64,000 nt of DNA, taken from assembly GCA_036802945.1 (NCBI GenBank), contig DAIRVG010000003.1, forward strand, positions 62,001-126,000, read 5' to 3'. Below the pieces are notes generated by a model. The model was not told where the DNA came from. It saw only the letters and a list, made by a program, of their open reading frames with translations, and ran no database searches. This document shows, one piece after another, positions 16,587-25,160 of the stretch. The DNA is from Gp6-AA40 sp036802945. GTDB lineage: Bacteria > Acidobacteriota > Vicinamibacteria > Vicinamibacterales > UBA2999. How positions within the stretch are numbered: position 1 is the stretch's first letter; every line of letters begins with the position of its first letter. The position numbers and the translations under genes were made by a program.

Positions 16587-18278
16587 GGCGTCGTCGACGA
16601 TCTCCGCTTGATTGAGGCCATCGCGCAGTTTCACCGCGACAGCGCGCCGCAATCACCGCCGGTCGCGTCAAGCGAGCGGTGGGGTCATTTCCTGCTCCTC
16701 GAACCAATCGGGGCCGGCTCCTTCGCAACGGTCTATCGCGCGCGCGACACGAAGCTCGATTGCGAAGTCGCCGTGAAGCTCCTCCGCCCACCGTCTGGCG
16801 TACTGCTGGACGAGGCGAAGGTGCTTGGAGAAGCGCGGCGGCTCGCCCGCGTTCGTCACCCGAACGTCGTCTCCGTGTATGGCGCCGACTACATCGACGG
16901 CCAGGTCGGCATCTGGATGGAATTCGTGAAAGGCCGTACGCTCGCCGATGGGCTCAAGTCGCAGGGTCCGCTCGGCGCGCCCGAGACCGCGCTGATTGGT
17001 CTGGATGTATGCCGCGCCCTTGCGGCCGTCCATCGCGCGGGTCTGTTGCACGGAGACCTCAAGGCGCAGAACGTGATGCGCGAGCAGGGCGGCCGGACGG
17101 TCTTGATGGATTTCGGGACCGGGAAGGACCTCGTCTCGACCAACGAGACAACGACGGTCGTCTACGTCAACGACTTTGCCGGGACGCCTCTCTACCTTCC
17201 GCCAGAGGTGTTCGCGGGCGTATCGCGCAGCAAGGCCACGGACATCTACAGCCTCGGCGTGCTGTTGTATCACCTCGTGACCGGCGCGTTTCCAGTCGAC
17301 GGCAAGACGTCCGATGACGTTCGCGAGGCTCATGCTCGTGGCGATCGACACCATCTCCGCGATGTTCGTCCGGACCTGTCGGATGCCTTCGTCGCGATCG
17401 TGGAGCAGGCGTTGGCTATCGACCCCATGCACCGCTTCCGAACGATCGGCGCGTTCGAACAGGAGCTGGCGCGGTTCATCGGGACGCCTTCACAGCTCAT
17501 CGACGATGACCCTCGTCGCGATCGCGATTGGAGTCGGCGCAGCCCCTTCGTGGTCGCTTCTGCGGTGGCGGGAGTCGTCCTGGCCGCGCTACTGGTGATC
17601 TGGACGGTCAATCGCACGAGCGCGCCGTCGACACCCAACGTCAGCGCGCTGACTCCTGCAGCAGTACAGCCCGATGCGGCAGCCGTCGCGCCGGCCGCGT
17701 CGGCAGATGGTGAGTACACCGTCGACGCGTCGCTTTACCGGGCAACCGGCAACACCGAGGTGCCGTTGCCGGCCGGCGGGCGGGTCGCGCCCGGCGATCG
17801 TCTTGCGCTCCACGTGCAGACCTCGCGGCCGACCTACGTGTACGTTGTTGACGAAGACGATCAAGGCGAGTCGTACTTGCTCTTCCCACTCCCGAATCAA
17901 CAACCGGCCAACCCGCTGCCCGCCGGAAGGTCGGTCCGGCTGCCTGGTGGCAGCAGCAAACAGCCGTTGTACTGGCAGGTGACGAGCGCCGGCGGGCGGG
18001 AACATTTCCTGATTTTCGTAACGCCCGAGCCTCTCGGCGCGTTCGACCGCATGTTCGCATCGCTCGCTCGCCCGGTGCTCAACGCGCCGGTGCTCAGCGC
18101 GCGGATGCCGACCGAAGCCGTAGGGATCCTGCGCGGGATCGGCGGAATCACTGCCGCAACCGCCGTTCCAGGACGCGGGCTGCTCGCCGAACAGTTCACG
18201 ACCCCCTTGCGTGGCGGCAGCGAAGTGGCTCGTGGCCTGTGGGTGCGGCAGATCACTCTCGAGAATCCAGGGCAGTAG
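16587..18278 (+). CDS. Membrane Ser/Thr protein kinase with DUF4384 sensor domain, 5' end missing
   Basis: 563 residues are visible. The kinase domain shows the glycine loop GAGSFATVY, VAVKLL (ATP lysine), HGDLKAQNVM (catalytic loop, HGD in place of HRD), DFGTGKDL and GTPLYLPPEVF. A single transmembrane helix (VVASAVAGVVLAALLVIWTV, about fragment residues 319-340) leads to an outer domain of the DUF4384 type (TYVYVVDEDDQGESYLLFPLP). DUF4384 often accompanies caspase-like proteases in bacteria. HGD rather than HRD marks kinases not controlled by activation-loop phosphorylation. Being next to an ECF sigma gene is a common acidobacterial pairing; it may phosphorylate the sigma factor or the proteases. 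The N-terminus lies in the gap. Confidence 0.88.
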   Translation, partial: GVVDDLRLIEAIAQFHRDSAPQSPPVASSERWGHFLLLEPIGAGSFATVYRARDTKLDCEVAVKLLRPPSGVLLDEAKVLGEARRLARVRHPNVVSVYGADYIDGQVGIWMEFVKGRTLADGLKSQGPLGAPETALIGLDVCRALAAVHRAGLLHGDLKAQNVMREQGGRTVLMDFGTGKDLVSTNETTTVVYVNDFAGTPLYLPPEVFAGVSRSKATDIYSLGVLLYHLVTGAFPVDGKTSDDVREAHARGDRHHLRDVRPDLSDAFVAIVEQALAIDPMHRFRTIGAFEQELARFIGTPSQLIDDDPRRDRDWSRRSPFVVASAVAGVVLAALLVIWTVNRTSAPSTPNVSALTPAAVQPDAAAVAPAASADGEYTVDASLYRATGNTEVPLPAGGRVAPGDRLALHVQTSRPTYVYVVDEDDQGESYLLFPLPNQQPANPLPAGRSVRLPGGSSKQPLYWQVTSAGGREHFLIFVTPEPLGAFDRMFASLARPVLNAPVLSARMPTEAVGILRGIGGITAATAVPGRGLLAEQFTTPLRGGSEVARGLWVRQITLENPGQ

Positions 18279-18292
18279 GGAAGTCGGGGCCG

Positions 18293-18392
18293 NNNNNNNN
18301 NNNNNNNNNNNNNNNNNNNNNNNNNNNNNNNNNNNNNNNNNNNNNNNNNNNNNNNNNNNNNNNNNNNNNNNNNNNNNNNNNNNNNNNNNNNN
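18293..18392. other. Assembly gap (100 N)
   Basis: A second 100-N placeholder, 14 bases after the kinase stop. It removes the 3' end of the leftward metalloprotease gene. The true distance and orientation between the two flanks are not shown by the sequence. Confidence 0.95.
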
Positions 18393-18958
18393 AGCCGCGC
18401 CTGTCGCTCATCGAAGGTGCCAACCCATCCTGGTCTGAGATCCAGCCCCGGGCGCATGATGCCGCTTGAAGAGTGACTGTTCACAGGCAGCATCAAATGT
18501 CCCAGTTCGTGCGCGATCACGTCGCCGAGAGTCGAGGCGAGGTTGGGACGAGATATCGCCCCCAAGGCCACGATGCGGTCGTAGAAGACGTAGGCGCGGT
18601 GGGCCGCCGCGGCGGCCTCTCCCACTACCGTGTCAACAACGCCTTTCTTGGCCGCTTTGCCCGGCACGACACCGCCCGAGACGAGGACGACGGTATACGG
18701 CGCGATTACCATGTCACGGTTGGCGGTCTGGCCGTCTATCCATTCCAGCCGGACCGCAATTCCGCCAAACACTTCCGCCGCGCGCCCTTCTGCCACGCGC
18801 ACGATATCCGCGGGAACGTTCGCCATGTTGTCGACGCGAACAAGCACGGAGACTCGTTCGGGGTCTTGCGACTCTCGTGCGGAGGCGCGGCTCTGAGCCG
18901 TGAAGGCCATGAGAACGATCAAGCCTGCCGTAAGCGCTCTTTGATGTAGGTTTTCCAC
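18393..18958 (-). CDS. Exported zinc metalloprotease-like protein, 3' end missing
   Basis: 188 residues are visible from ATG 18958. A signal peptide (ALTAGLIVLMAFTAQSRASA, about 8-27) precedes a domain ending in VIAHELGHLMLPVNSHSSSGIM. This is an HExxH zinc site with a third His eight residues on and a following Met, reminiscent of metzincins (HExxHxxGxxH...M) but with altered spacing. A catalytic role is plausible, but the C-terminal part is cut by the second gap. Probably periplasmic or secreted. Similar proteins occur scattered in acidobacteria without known substrates. Confidence 0.7.
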
Positions 18959-19068
18959 GCGCCAGCCCTCCTCGAATGGAGAGGCGGAAAGCGCGGGTGG
19001 AAACTGGCAGGGTGCTCAAAAGCGCGTAGAATCGAGGTATTTCAGACAACCCAGCTGACGTCACGACG

Positions 19069-19614
19069 TTGCTGCTGGCCTGGCGCGGCGGCGACGAAGC
19101 CGCACTCGGGCAACTCGTTCCGCTCGTTCATGACGAGCTGCGCCGAATCGCCGCACGATGCATGCGAGGCGAAGCGGCCGGCCAGAGTCTCCAGGCAACG
19201 GCTCTCGTGAGCGAGGCGTACGTTCGGCTTGTCGACGTGCGTCGCATGAATTGGACGAACCGGATCCACTTTCTCGCGATGGCCGCACGAATCATGCGGC
19301 GCATTCTCGTCGACGGCGCGCGCGCGAGGCACTCACAGAAGCGCGGCGGCGCAATCGCCAAGGTGACCCTTGACGAGGAGTGCGTGGCGATCGACGCACC
19401 CGACCAATCGCTGCTGGCGCTGAGCGACGCGCTCGACCGCCTGTCCGCCGTGGACGGGCGCAAAGGTCAGGTGGTGGAGCTGCGATTCTTTGGTGGGCTC
19501 ACCGTGGAAGAAACCGCAGCTGCGTTGAATGTTTCCGCGGACACGGTGATGCGGGACTGGAAGCTCGCCAAGGCGTGGCTGCGCAGGGAGCTCGCGTCCG
19601 GCGACGCGCGATAG
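19069..19614 (+). CDS. ECF sigma-70 factor of the acidobacterial/planctomycete type
   Basis: A 181-residue sigma factor with both regions: region 2 (LVHDELRRIAARCMRGE, LQATALVSEAYVRLVD, FLAMAARIMRRILVDGARAR) and region 4 (VELRFFGGLTVEETAAALNVSADTVMRDWKLAKAWLRREL). This style usually begins M..DVT.LLLAWRGGDEAAL. The family-like residues SDNPADVTT are encoded just upstream of TTG 19069, preceded by an ATT at 19039 in frame and a stop at 19027. Either ATT is the start or the N-terminus is short. No anti-sigma gene is adjacent. It is divergent from the metalloprotease. Confidence 0.85.
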   Translation: MLLAWRGGDEAALGQLVPLVHDELRRIAARCMRGEAAGQSLQATALVSEAYVRLVDVRRMNWTNRIHFLAMAARIMRRILVDGARARHSQKRGGAIAKVTLDEECVAIDAPDQSLLALSDALDRLSAVDGRKGQVVELRFFGGLTVEETAAALNVSADTVMRDWKLAKAWLRRELASGDAR

Positions 19615-19665
19615 ATCGCGCGCAGCCGTCAAGGTCCGCGCCGCGTTCAGAACATCCGCGCGCGC

Positions 19666-20757
19666 CTAATTTGTGGCGCTGGACGTCGGCCTTGGCCGCA
19701 GGTCAGGACCGCCCGGATCGAGCGACGCCGTATACGCGGCAATGTTGATCATGTCGTCGATCGTCAGGTTCGAGACGACGGGCTGCATCAGCGCGACGGT
19801 CGCACCGGCGCGGGTGCCGTGCTGCATGTCATAAAGCTGCCGCACCACGTACACGGGGTGTAGCCCGACCAGTCCCGGCACCTGTACCCCGACTCCCGAC
19901 ACGTTCGCCAGACCTTTGAGATCCTGGCCGTGGCACGTTCCGCACGCCATCGTCTTGCCGGCGACGACCTTGCCCCCGATGCTCCTTGCGCCGCCGGTTT
20001 TCACAAGATCTTCACCTTTCTTCACGCTTCCGGGGGGCACGTACGCCACGAACCCGGCGCCCGCACGCGTGTCACGACCCTCGGACCGCTCGCGGGTCTC
20101 CGCGAACTCGATGATGCGGCGGCCGAGCGGTTCCGTGGCGCCGCCCGGTTTCATGAAACGCATCAGGCCTGGCAGGATCGTCTGCGGGACCGTCGCCGAC
20201 TCAACGATACGGACCCACCGCCGGCGCGGCAGCGCCGCGAAATAGTCGATCGCCGCCTTCACCTCGGCATCGGTCCACTGCTTTGCGAGCATGATCATGT
20301 TCCGCGAGCGCAAGGGCACGGAGCTCCTACGGTTGCCGTTCCGGAACTCCACGATCTGCTCGAACATGTAGTCCTTCGGCAATCCTGCGATGAAGCTCGA
20401 CTCCGGATGGCCCGTGCCGATAGGCAGGTGGCATAGTCCGCAGGCGCGTGCCTCGGGCGGCTTGCCTTTGAGCACCGGGGCGGGCGGTGCGGGGTGATCT
20501 TCGGGATGCCAGTCGGGCGGATTGAAGTTGTCGTCGATCTGCGCGAGGGTATACGTCCTGTTGCTGTTCGGCATCCGGATTGGAGTTCCGTCGTCCTTGC
20601 GGATGAAAGCCTGGTCCGCGGGGTTGGGAAGCGGATACGCCCATGCTGGTAATTGGGTGACGGGTTTCGGCGGAACGGCCGGCGCGCCTTGCGCGGCAAT
20701 GCCTGCGGCAAAGAGCGGCGCCGCGGCAAGGACGAGGACAGCAATCAGTCGTGGCAT
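19666..20757 (-). CDS. Periplasmic dihaem cytochrome c
   Basis: A 363-residue exported protein with a signal peptide (LIAVLVLAAAPLFAAGIAAQ). It has two c-type haem sites: ACGLCHLPIGTG (about residue 107) and ACGTCHGQDLKG (about residue 273). Conserved surroundings such as GRPESSF-like ESSFIAGL, MVALMQP-like ALMQPVV (possible axial Met) and DDMINIAAYTASL resemble cytochrome c553-type domains. It probably passes electrons in the periplasm; partner oxidase or dehydrogenase genes are not adjacent. Monocistronic as far as can be seen. Confidence 0.85.
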   Translation of the reverse strand: MPRLIAVLVLAAAPLFAAGIAAQGAPAVPPKPVTQLPAWAYPLPNPADQAFIRKDDGTPIRMPNSNRTYTLAQIDDNFNPPDWHPEDHPAPPAPVLKGKPPEARACGLCHLPIGTGHPESSFIAGLPKDYMFEQIVEFRNGNRRSSVPLRSRNMIMLAKQWTDAEVKAAIDYFAALPRRRWVRIVESATVPQTILPGLMRFMKPGGATEPLGRRIIEFAETRERSEGRDTRAGAGFVAYVPPGSVKKGEDLVKTGGARSIGGKVVAGKTMACGTCHGQDLKGLANVSGVGVQVPGLVGLHPVYVVRQLYDMQHGTRAGATVALMQPVVSNLTIDDMINIAAYTASLDPGGPDLRPRPTSSATN

Positions 20758-21070
20758 TGCGAGATTCTAGCCGCGCCGCGCTCGATTGCAAATTCCGTCT
20801 CGCTGGGCGCCTGCTCGCACACGGCCAACCGCACAAGTCGACCGGTCCTTTAAAATCTCGGATTCGTGAGCGATGTGTCTCATTACGGCTACCCAAACGA
20901 CCTCCGTTGCGTAGTGTGGATCCCTCTGAAGATTGCTTCTAACCACTGAGCCGTCGCAATTTAGCCGGCAGCGGGCTTCTGACGGATCAGCTCTTGCGCA
21001 CCTAAGAGGCAACCGGCAGGGACACGTTCCCTGACGGCCCCGTTTTCCTTGGCGCGATGAGGAGGGCGAG
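20758..21070. other. Intergenic region of about 310 bases
   Basis: Lies between the start of the cytochrome gene and the end of the amidase gene, both leftward. A promoter for the cytochrome gene is expected near 20850 (an A/T-rich TTTAAAAT at about 20851), but no strong -35/-10 pair is evident. No gene or repeat family is seen. Confidence 0.5.
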
Positions 21071-22843
21071 CTATTGCGAGGCGAACGTTTGCGCGGCCAC
21101 CTTGAGCGACTTCTGGTAGCGCATGACTCCGTTGAGCAGTGCCGCCGCGATCTGCTGGCGATAGGCGCTGCTGCGAAGCAGCGCCGCCTCCTGACGGTTC
21201 GTGAGGAACGACACCTCGGCGAGGATGCTGGGCATGGTGGCGCCGATGAGCACCATGAACGGCGCCTGCTTTACGCCGAGGTCCTTCGCGCCCTTGTTGG
21301 ATCGCTTCAGCCGGTCCATCATCGAGGACTGGACGAGCGACGCGAAGTCGCGCGACTCGTCGATCTTGTTGTTAAGCGCGATCGCCTTCACGATGTCGGG
21401 AAGCTGCCGCATCGTGCGTGCTGACGCGGCATTCTCCCGCGCCGCGACCACCTCGGCGGCCGGGTTCGGCGCGAAGTTCAGGAAGTAGGTCTCGATTCCG
21501 CGGACGCGATCGTCTTCGCTCGCGTTCGCGTGAATCGAGAGGAACAAGTCGGCCTCCTCACGGTTGGCGAGGGCGGTCCGCTCCTCGAGCGGGACGTAAA
21601 CATTCGATCGCCGCGTCATGACGACTTCAACGCCAGGCTGGTTCAGCAGCAGCTTCTCCAATCGCATCGCCACGTCCAGTACGAGCTCGGCCTCGCTCAG
21701 CCCGTTGTTCATGGCGCCAGGGTCATGGCCGCCATGACCGGGATCGATGACGACGCGCGCAACGCCCAGACCCAGCTGCCGTGAGAGCGAGAAACCGCCG
21801 CTGGCATTGGGTTGGGGCGGGGCCGATGGTTCGGGCCGCATCGGTTTTGCCAGCTGCGCCAGCTGCATCGGTGACGCTTCGCGTGCGAAATCGATGACAA
21901 TCCGGTACGGGCTATAGAGAGCGTACGTCGTATGCGGAGGGGTGCCCGTCAAATCGAGCACGACGCGCGTGCGCGTTCCAACTTGCCGCCCGACGCGAAT
22001 CTGCCTCACGACATCGTCTGGAAACGTCTGAGTGGCATCCCTCAACGCCTCGACAGGACGCGCGTTCTGCAAATCGATGAAGACGCGTGGCGGACCATCA
22101 ATCTGTTCGTCGTGATACGCGGCCTCGCCTTCGAGCTCGATCGTAATGCGAAGCGCGCCGGCAAGGACTTCCCGGCGGATGGCCGTCAGCATCACCGTCG
22201 GTTGTGTCGGCGCGGTCGCGACGGTGGGTGCCGGATTTGGCGCGGTCGCAACCATGCGTGTCGGATTTGGCGCGGTCGCAACCGGGCGTGTCGGACTCGG
22301 CGCGATCGCAACGGCGGGGGTCGTCGTTGCCGTTGATGCAGGAGTTGCAGCCGGCGTCACCGTCGGCTGTTGTTCACCGGCCGGCTTCGCGGCACTCAAT
22401 CGATCGCTTTGCGCAGCGACCTGTTTCACCAGGCTGCTGCCAGGGTAGCGCGCCGTGAGCGCTTTCAACATCCGCAGCGCGGTCAAGCGGTCGGCGGCCT
22501 GTCCAAACTCCCAGAATGCATCGGCGGCCAGTGTCGCGCCCTGCCAGAGTGCGTTGTCGCTAAAGGGGCTGCGCGGAAACAACTTTGCCATGTCGTCATA
22601 TGCGCCGACCAGCGTACGCGCGCGCTCCAGCAGCGGCGTTGCTGCGGACCCTGCTTTCCGCGTGTCGATTTCGTGGCGCAGTGCCGTCTCGCGGGACTGG
22701 GCCTCCTTGAACAGGTTTTCCGCGTTGGATTGGGCGGAGACTGTTGCCGTGGCCGCGAGTGCCAGGCAGACCGCAGCCATCGTCACGAGGACCTCAAAGG
22801 TCCGCGCCGCAATGCCAAAGGTCCGTCTAGCGCAGCTGCGCAT
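21071..22843 (-). CDS. amiC: N-acetylmuramoyl-L-alanine amidase (AMIN + Amidase_3)
   Basis: A 590-residue exported peptidoglycan amidase that splits septal peptidoglycan by cutting the amide bond between muramic acid and L-alanine. It has a signal peptide (MAAVCLALAATATVSAQ), a helical TPR-like part, a Thr/Pro/Ala linker with PVATAPNP-type repeats (about 175-215), an AMIN domain (about 218-325, ALRITIELEGEAAYH) and the catalytic domain. Zinc and catalytic residues appear in VIDPGHGGHDPGA, PLEERTALANREEADL, FLSIHANASE and SILAEVSFLTN. The ATG at 22843 overlaps the end of ftsK by 17 bases. Confidence 0.9.
   Translation of the reverse strand: MRSCARRTFGIAARTFEVLVTMAAVCLALAATATVSAQSNAENLFKEAQSRETALRHEIDTRKAGSAATPLLERARTLVGAYDDMAKLFPRSPFSDNALWQGATLAADAFWEFGQAADRLTALRMLKALTARYPGSSLVKQVAAQSDRLSAAKPAGEQQPTVTPAATPASTATTTPAVAIAPSPTRPVATAPNPTRMVATAPNPAPTVATAPTQPTVMLTAIRREVLAGALRITIELEGEAAYHDEQIDGPPRVFIDLQNARPVEALRDATQTFPDDVVRQIRVGRQVGTRTRVVLDLTGTPPHTTYALYSPYRIVIDFAREASPMQLAQLAKPMRPEPSAPPQPNASGGFSLSRQLGLGVARVVIDPGHGGHDPGAMNNGLSEAELVLDVAMRLEKLLLNQPGVEVVMTRRSNVYVPLEERTALANREEADLFLSIHANASEDDRVRGIETYFLNFAPNPAAEVVAARENAASARTMRQLPDIVKAIALNNKIDESRDFASLVQSSMMDRLKRSNKGAKDLGVKQAPFMVLIGATMPSILAEVSFLTNRQEAALLRSSAYRQQIAAALLNGVMRYQKSLKVAAQTFASQ
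22196..22315. repeat. Short tandem repeat encoding the amidase linker
   Basis: Four degenerate copies of a roughly 27-base unit containing GGCGCGGTCGCAAC and GTCGGATTTGG, encoding PVATAPNP-like peptides between the helical and AMIN domains. Confidence 0.8.
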
Positions 22844-25088
22844 CGACTTCTTCGAAGTAGCCGCGGTCGACGAGCACTTCTCGCGGCTTGCCGCCGGCGC
22901 CCGGCGAGACGAGCCCTTCGGCCTCCATCATGTCGACGAGCCGCGCGGCGCGGCTGAAACCGATGCGGAGCTTGCGCTGCAGGTAGGAGATGGAGACCTG
23001 TCCGCCGCTGACGACGAGGCGCGCGGCCTCGTCGTACAGCTCGTCCTTCTCGAATTCGAGGCCGCCCGGCCCCGCCTTCTCGTCCTCGGACGTGATGGTC
23101 TCGTCGAAGATCGGCTTGCCCTGCTTGCGCAGGAAACTGGCCAGGCGGGCGCTCTCCTGTTCCGAGATGTACGGACCGTGGAGCCGGATACATCGAGAAG
23201 AGGCGGGCGGGAGAAAGAGCATGTCGCCCTTGCCGAGGAGCTGTTCGCTGCCGTTGGTGTCGAGAATCGTGCGCGAGTCGATCTTGGACGACACGCGGAA
23301 CGAGATGCGCGCCGGCAGATTGGCCTTGATCAATCCGGTGATGACATCCACCGACGGGCGCTGCGTCGCCAGGATCAGGTGGATGCCGACCGCGCGCGCC
23401 ATCTGCGCGAGCCGGCAAATTGATTCCTCAACCTCGTTGCTCGCGACCATCATCAGATCCGCGAGCTCGTCAATCACCACCACGATGAAGGGGAGTGCCT
23501 TCGGGCCGTCCGGATCCTTGTTGCCGGTCTCCTGCAGCACGAGCTTGACGTTGCGGTTGTATTGCTCGATGTTGCGAACCCCCTCCGCCGCGAGCGTCTT
23601 GTAGCGCTCCTCCATCTCGCGGACCGCCCAGCGCAGCGCATTGGCCGCTTTCTTCGGATCAACGACGACGGGCGTCAGCAGGTGAGGAATCTCTTCGTAC
23701 ATCCCGAGCTCGAGGCGCTTCGGGTCGATCATGATCATCCGCACATCGTCGGGAGTCGCGCGGTAGAGGATGCTCGTGAGCATCGCATTCAGGCCGACGG
23801 ACTTGCCCGTGCCCGTGGATCCGGCAATAAGCAAGTGAGGCATCGCCGCGAGGTCGGCCACATACGACTCGCCGTGAATCGTCTTGCCGAGCGCCAGCGT
23901 CAGCTTCGACGCCGAGCGCTGATAGGCGTCGGAATCGAGCAGCTCGCGGAGCGAGATCGCTTCGCGGTTCGGGTTTGGAATTTGGATGCCGACGGTGGAC
24001 TTGCCGGGGATGCGATCGATCAGGACCGATTCAGCCTCCATGGCCAGGCAGAGGTCATCCGCCAGGCTCGTAATCTTGCTGTACTTGACGCCTGCGTCGG
24101 GCTTGAACTCGAAGGTCGTGACCACCGGGCCCGGATGAATCTGAGCGACCTGGCCTTCGACGGCAAACTCGCGGCACTTTTCCTCGAGTTGCCGGGCGGC
24201 ATCCATCAGCTCACGTTCGTCGATCTTCTGTTCTGGCTTTGCCGGATCGAGCAGCGAGAGTGGCGGGAGCGTGAACGCCCCCTGGCGTCGCGGTGTGCGC
24301 ACGGGGTCCGGGTCGGGGAGCGGAAGAGACGGCGCGAGGTCCGACCTCCGCTTACTGGTGACCATCGGCGGCGGGCCCGCGTCATCCCTGTCCTTCGTCT
24401 CCCTGGCGTCCTTCGCCGTCGTGGCGGCGGCAGCCGCGACCGCCCTCTTCGTATGCTTCGCGATGACCTCGCGGCGCTGCTTCCGCTTGCGCCGCTCGTC
24501 GAGCCAGCCGCGAATGAAGCCCACACTCCGCGCCGAAAGGTCACGCGATCCCTGGCTCGCGCTCGCGAACATCCGGCCGAACGAAAACTGAGTCGAGAGG
24601 ATGATCGACAACACCATCAGCGTGAGAACCACGATGATGGAGCCGGTTCTGTTCAGGTAGTCGGCGAACCATGCGGCGAGCCAGGCCCCGAGCGAGCCGC
24701 CCGCATCGAAGTTCTTTCCCGCGACATCGGTGCTGCCGAACACGAGGCTGAAGAATGCGCCGCTGCACCCGACGAGCAACGTGATGCCGGTCAGCTTGGT
24801 GTAGATCGCCTCGAACGGTTGACACCAGAAGTAGTACCAGCCTGTCCACGCGATGACCGCGGGCAGCAGAAACGCGGCGTAGCCGAGCAACTGGAACGAC
24901 AGCTCCGAGAGAAACGCGCCGACGCGGCCGACGAAATTCGCAGGCGGGTGCAGCGCCTCGGTCGTGAAGAACCACACCGGGTCGGTCGGTTCGTACGTGA
25001 CGAGCGAGATGAGCCAGATCAGCGCCAGCGCAAAAAGCGCCACGCCGAGAAACTCGCTGAGCCGCCGCGACAACTTCGATTCGGCCAC
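22827..25088 (-). CDS. ftsK: DNA translocase FtsK/SpoIIIE
   Basis: A 753-residue division-site DNA pump that clears chromosome ends from the septum. Four or five N-terminal membrane helices (for example FLGVALFALALIWLISLV) are followed by a charged linker and the RecA-like motor: Walker A in IAGSTGTGKSVGLNAM, Walker B in IVVVIDELADLMM, and a C-terminal winged helix (gamma domain) that reads orienting sequences (SISYLQRKLRIGFSRAARLVD). GTG 25088 was chosen because GGAGGGG lies four bases ahead; the longer frame to 25118 lacks support. The gene runs into the amidase, a partner in cell separation. Confidence 0.95.
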   Translation of the reverse strand: MAESKLSRRLSEFLGVALFALALIWLISLVTYEPTDPVWFFTTEALHPPANFVGRVGAFLSELSFQLLGYAAFLLPAVIAWTGWYYFWCQPFEAIYTKLTGITLLVGCSGAFFSLVFGSTDVAGKNFDAGGSLGAWLAAWFADYLNRTGSIIVVLTLMVLSIILSTQFSFGRMFASASQGSRDLSARSVGFIRGWLDERRKRKQRREVIAKHTKRAVAAAAATTAKDARETKDRDDAGPPPMVTSKRRSDLAPSLPLPDPDPVRTPRRQGAFTLPPLSLLDPAKPEQKIDERELMDAARQLEEKCREFAVEGQVAQIHPGPVVTTFEFKPDAGVKYSKITSLADDLCLAMEAESVLIDRIPGKSTVGIQIPNPNREAISLRELLDSDAYQRSASKLTLALGKTIHGESYVADLAAMPHLLIAGSTGTGKSVGLNAMLTSILYRATPDDVRMIMIDPKRLELGMYEEIPHLLTPVVVDPKKAANALRWAVREMEERYKTLAAEGVRNIEQYNRNVKLVLQETGNKDPDGPKALPFIVVVIDELADLMMVASNEVEESICRLAQMARAVGIHLILATQRPSVDVITGLIKANLPARISFRVSSKIDSRTILDTNGSEQLLGKGDMLFLPPASSRCIRLHGPYISEQESARLASFLRKQGKPIFDETITSEDEKAGPGGLEFEKDELYDEAARLVVSGGQVSISYLQRKLRIGFSRAARLVDMMEAEGLVSPGAGGKPREVLVDRGYFEEVDAQLR

Positions 25089-25160
25089 GTCCCCTCCGGT
25101 CCGCCTTGGGGCGGACACTACCGATGATCGCCGGCAGCGTCCGGCTCGAGCCGGACTGCC

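Noticed and set aside
15891..18278. Apparent single protein joining an ECF sigma factor to a kinase
   Set aside because: The join is 100 N that happens to keep the frame. Sigma region 4 is missing, and the two are separate genes in related pairings.
17897..18958. Leftward frame joining the metalloprotease to codons antisense to the kinase
   Set aside because: The frame runs through the second N gap; only 18393-18958 has protein-like content.
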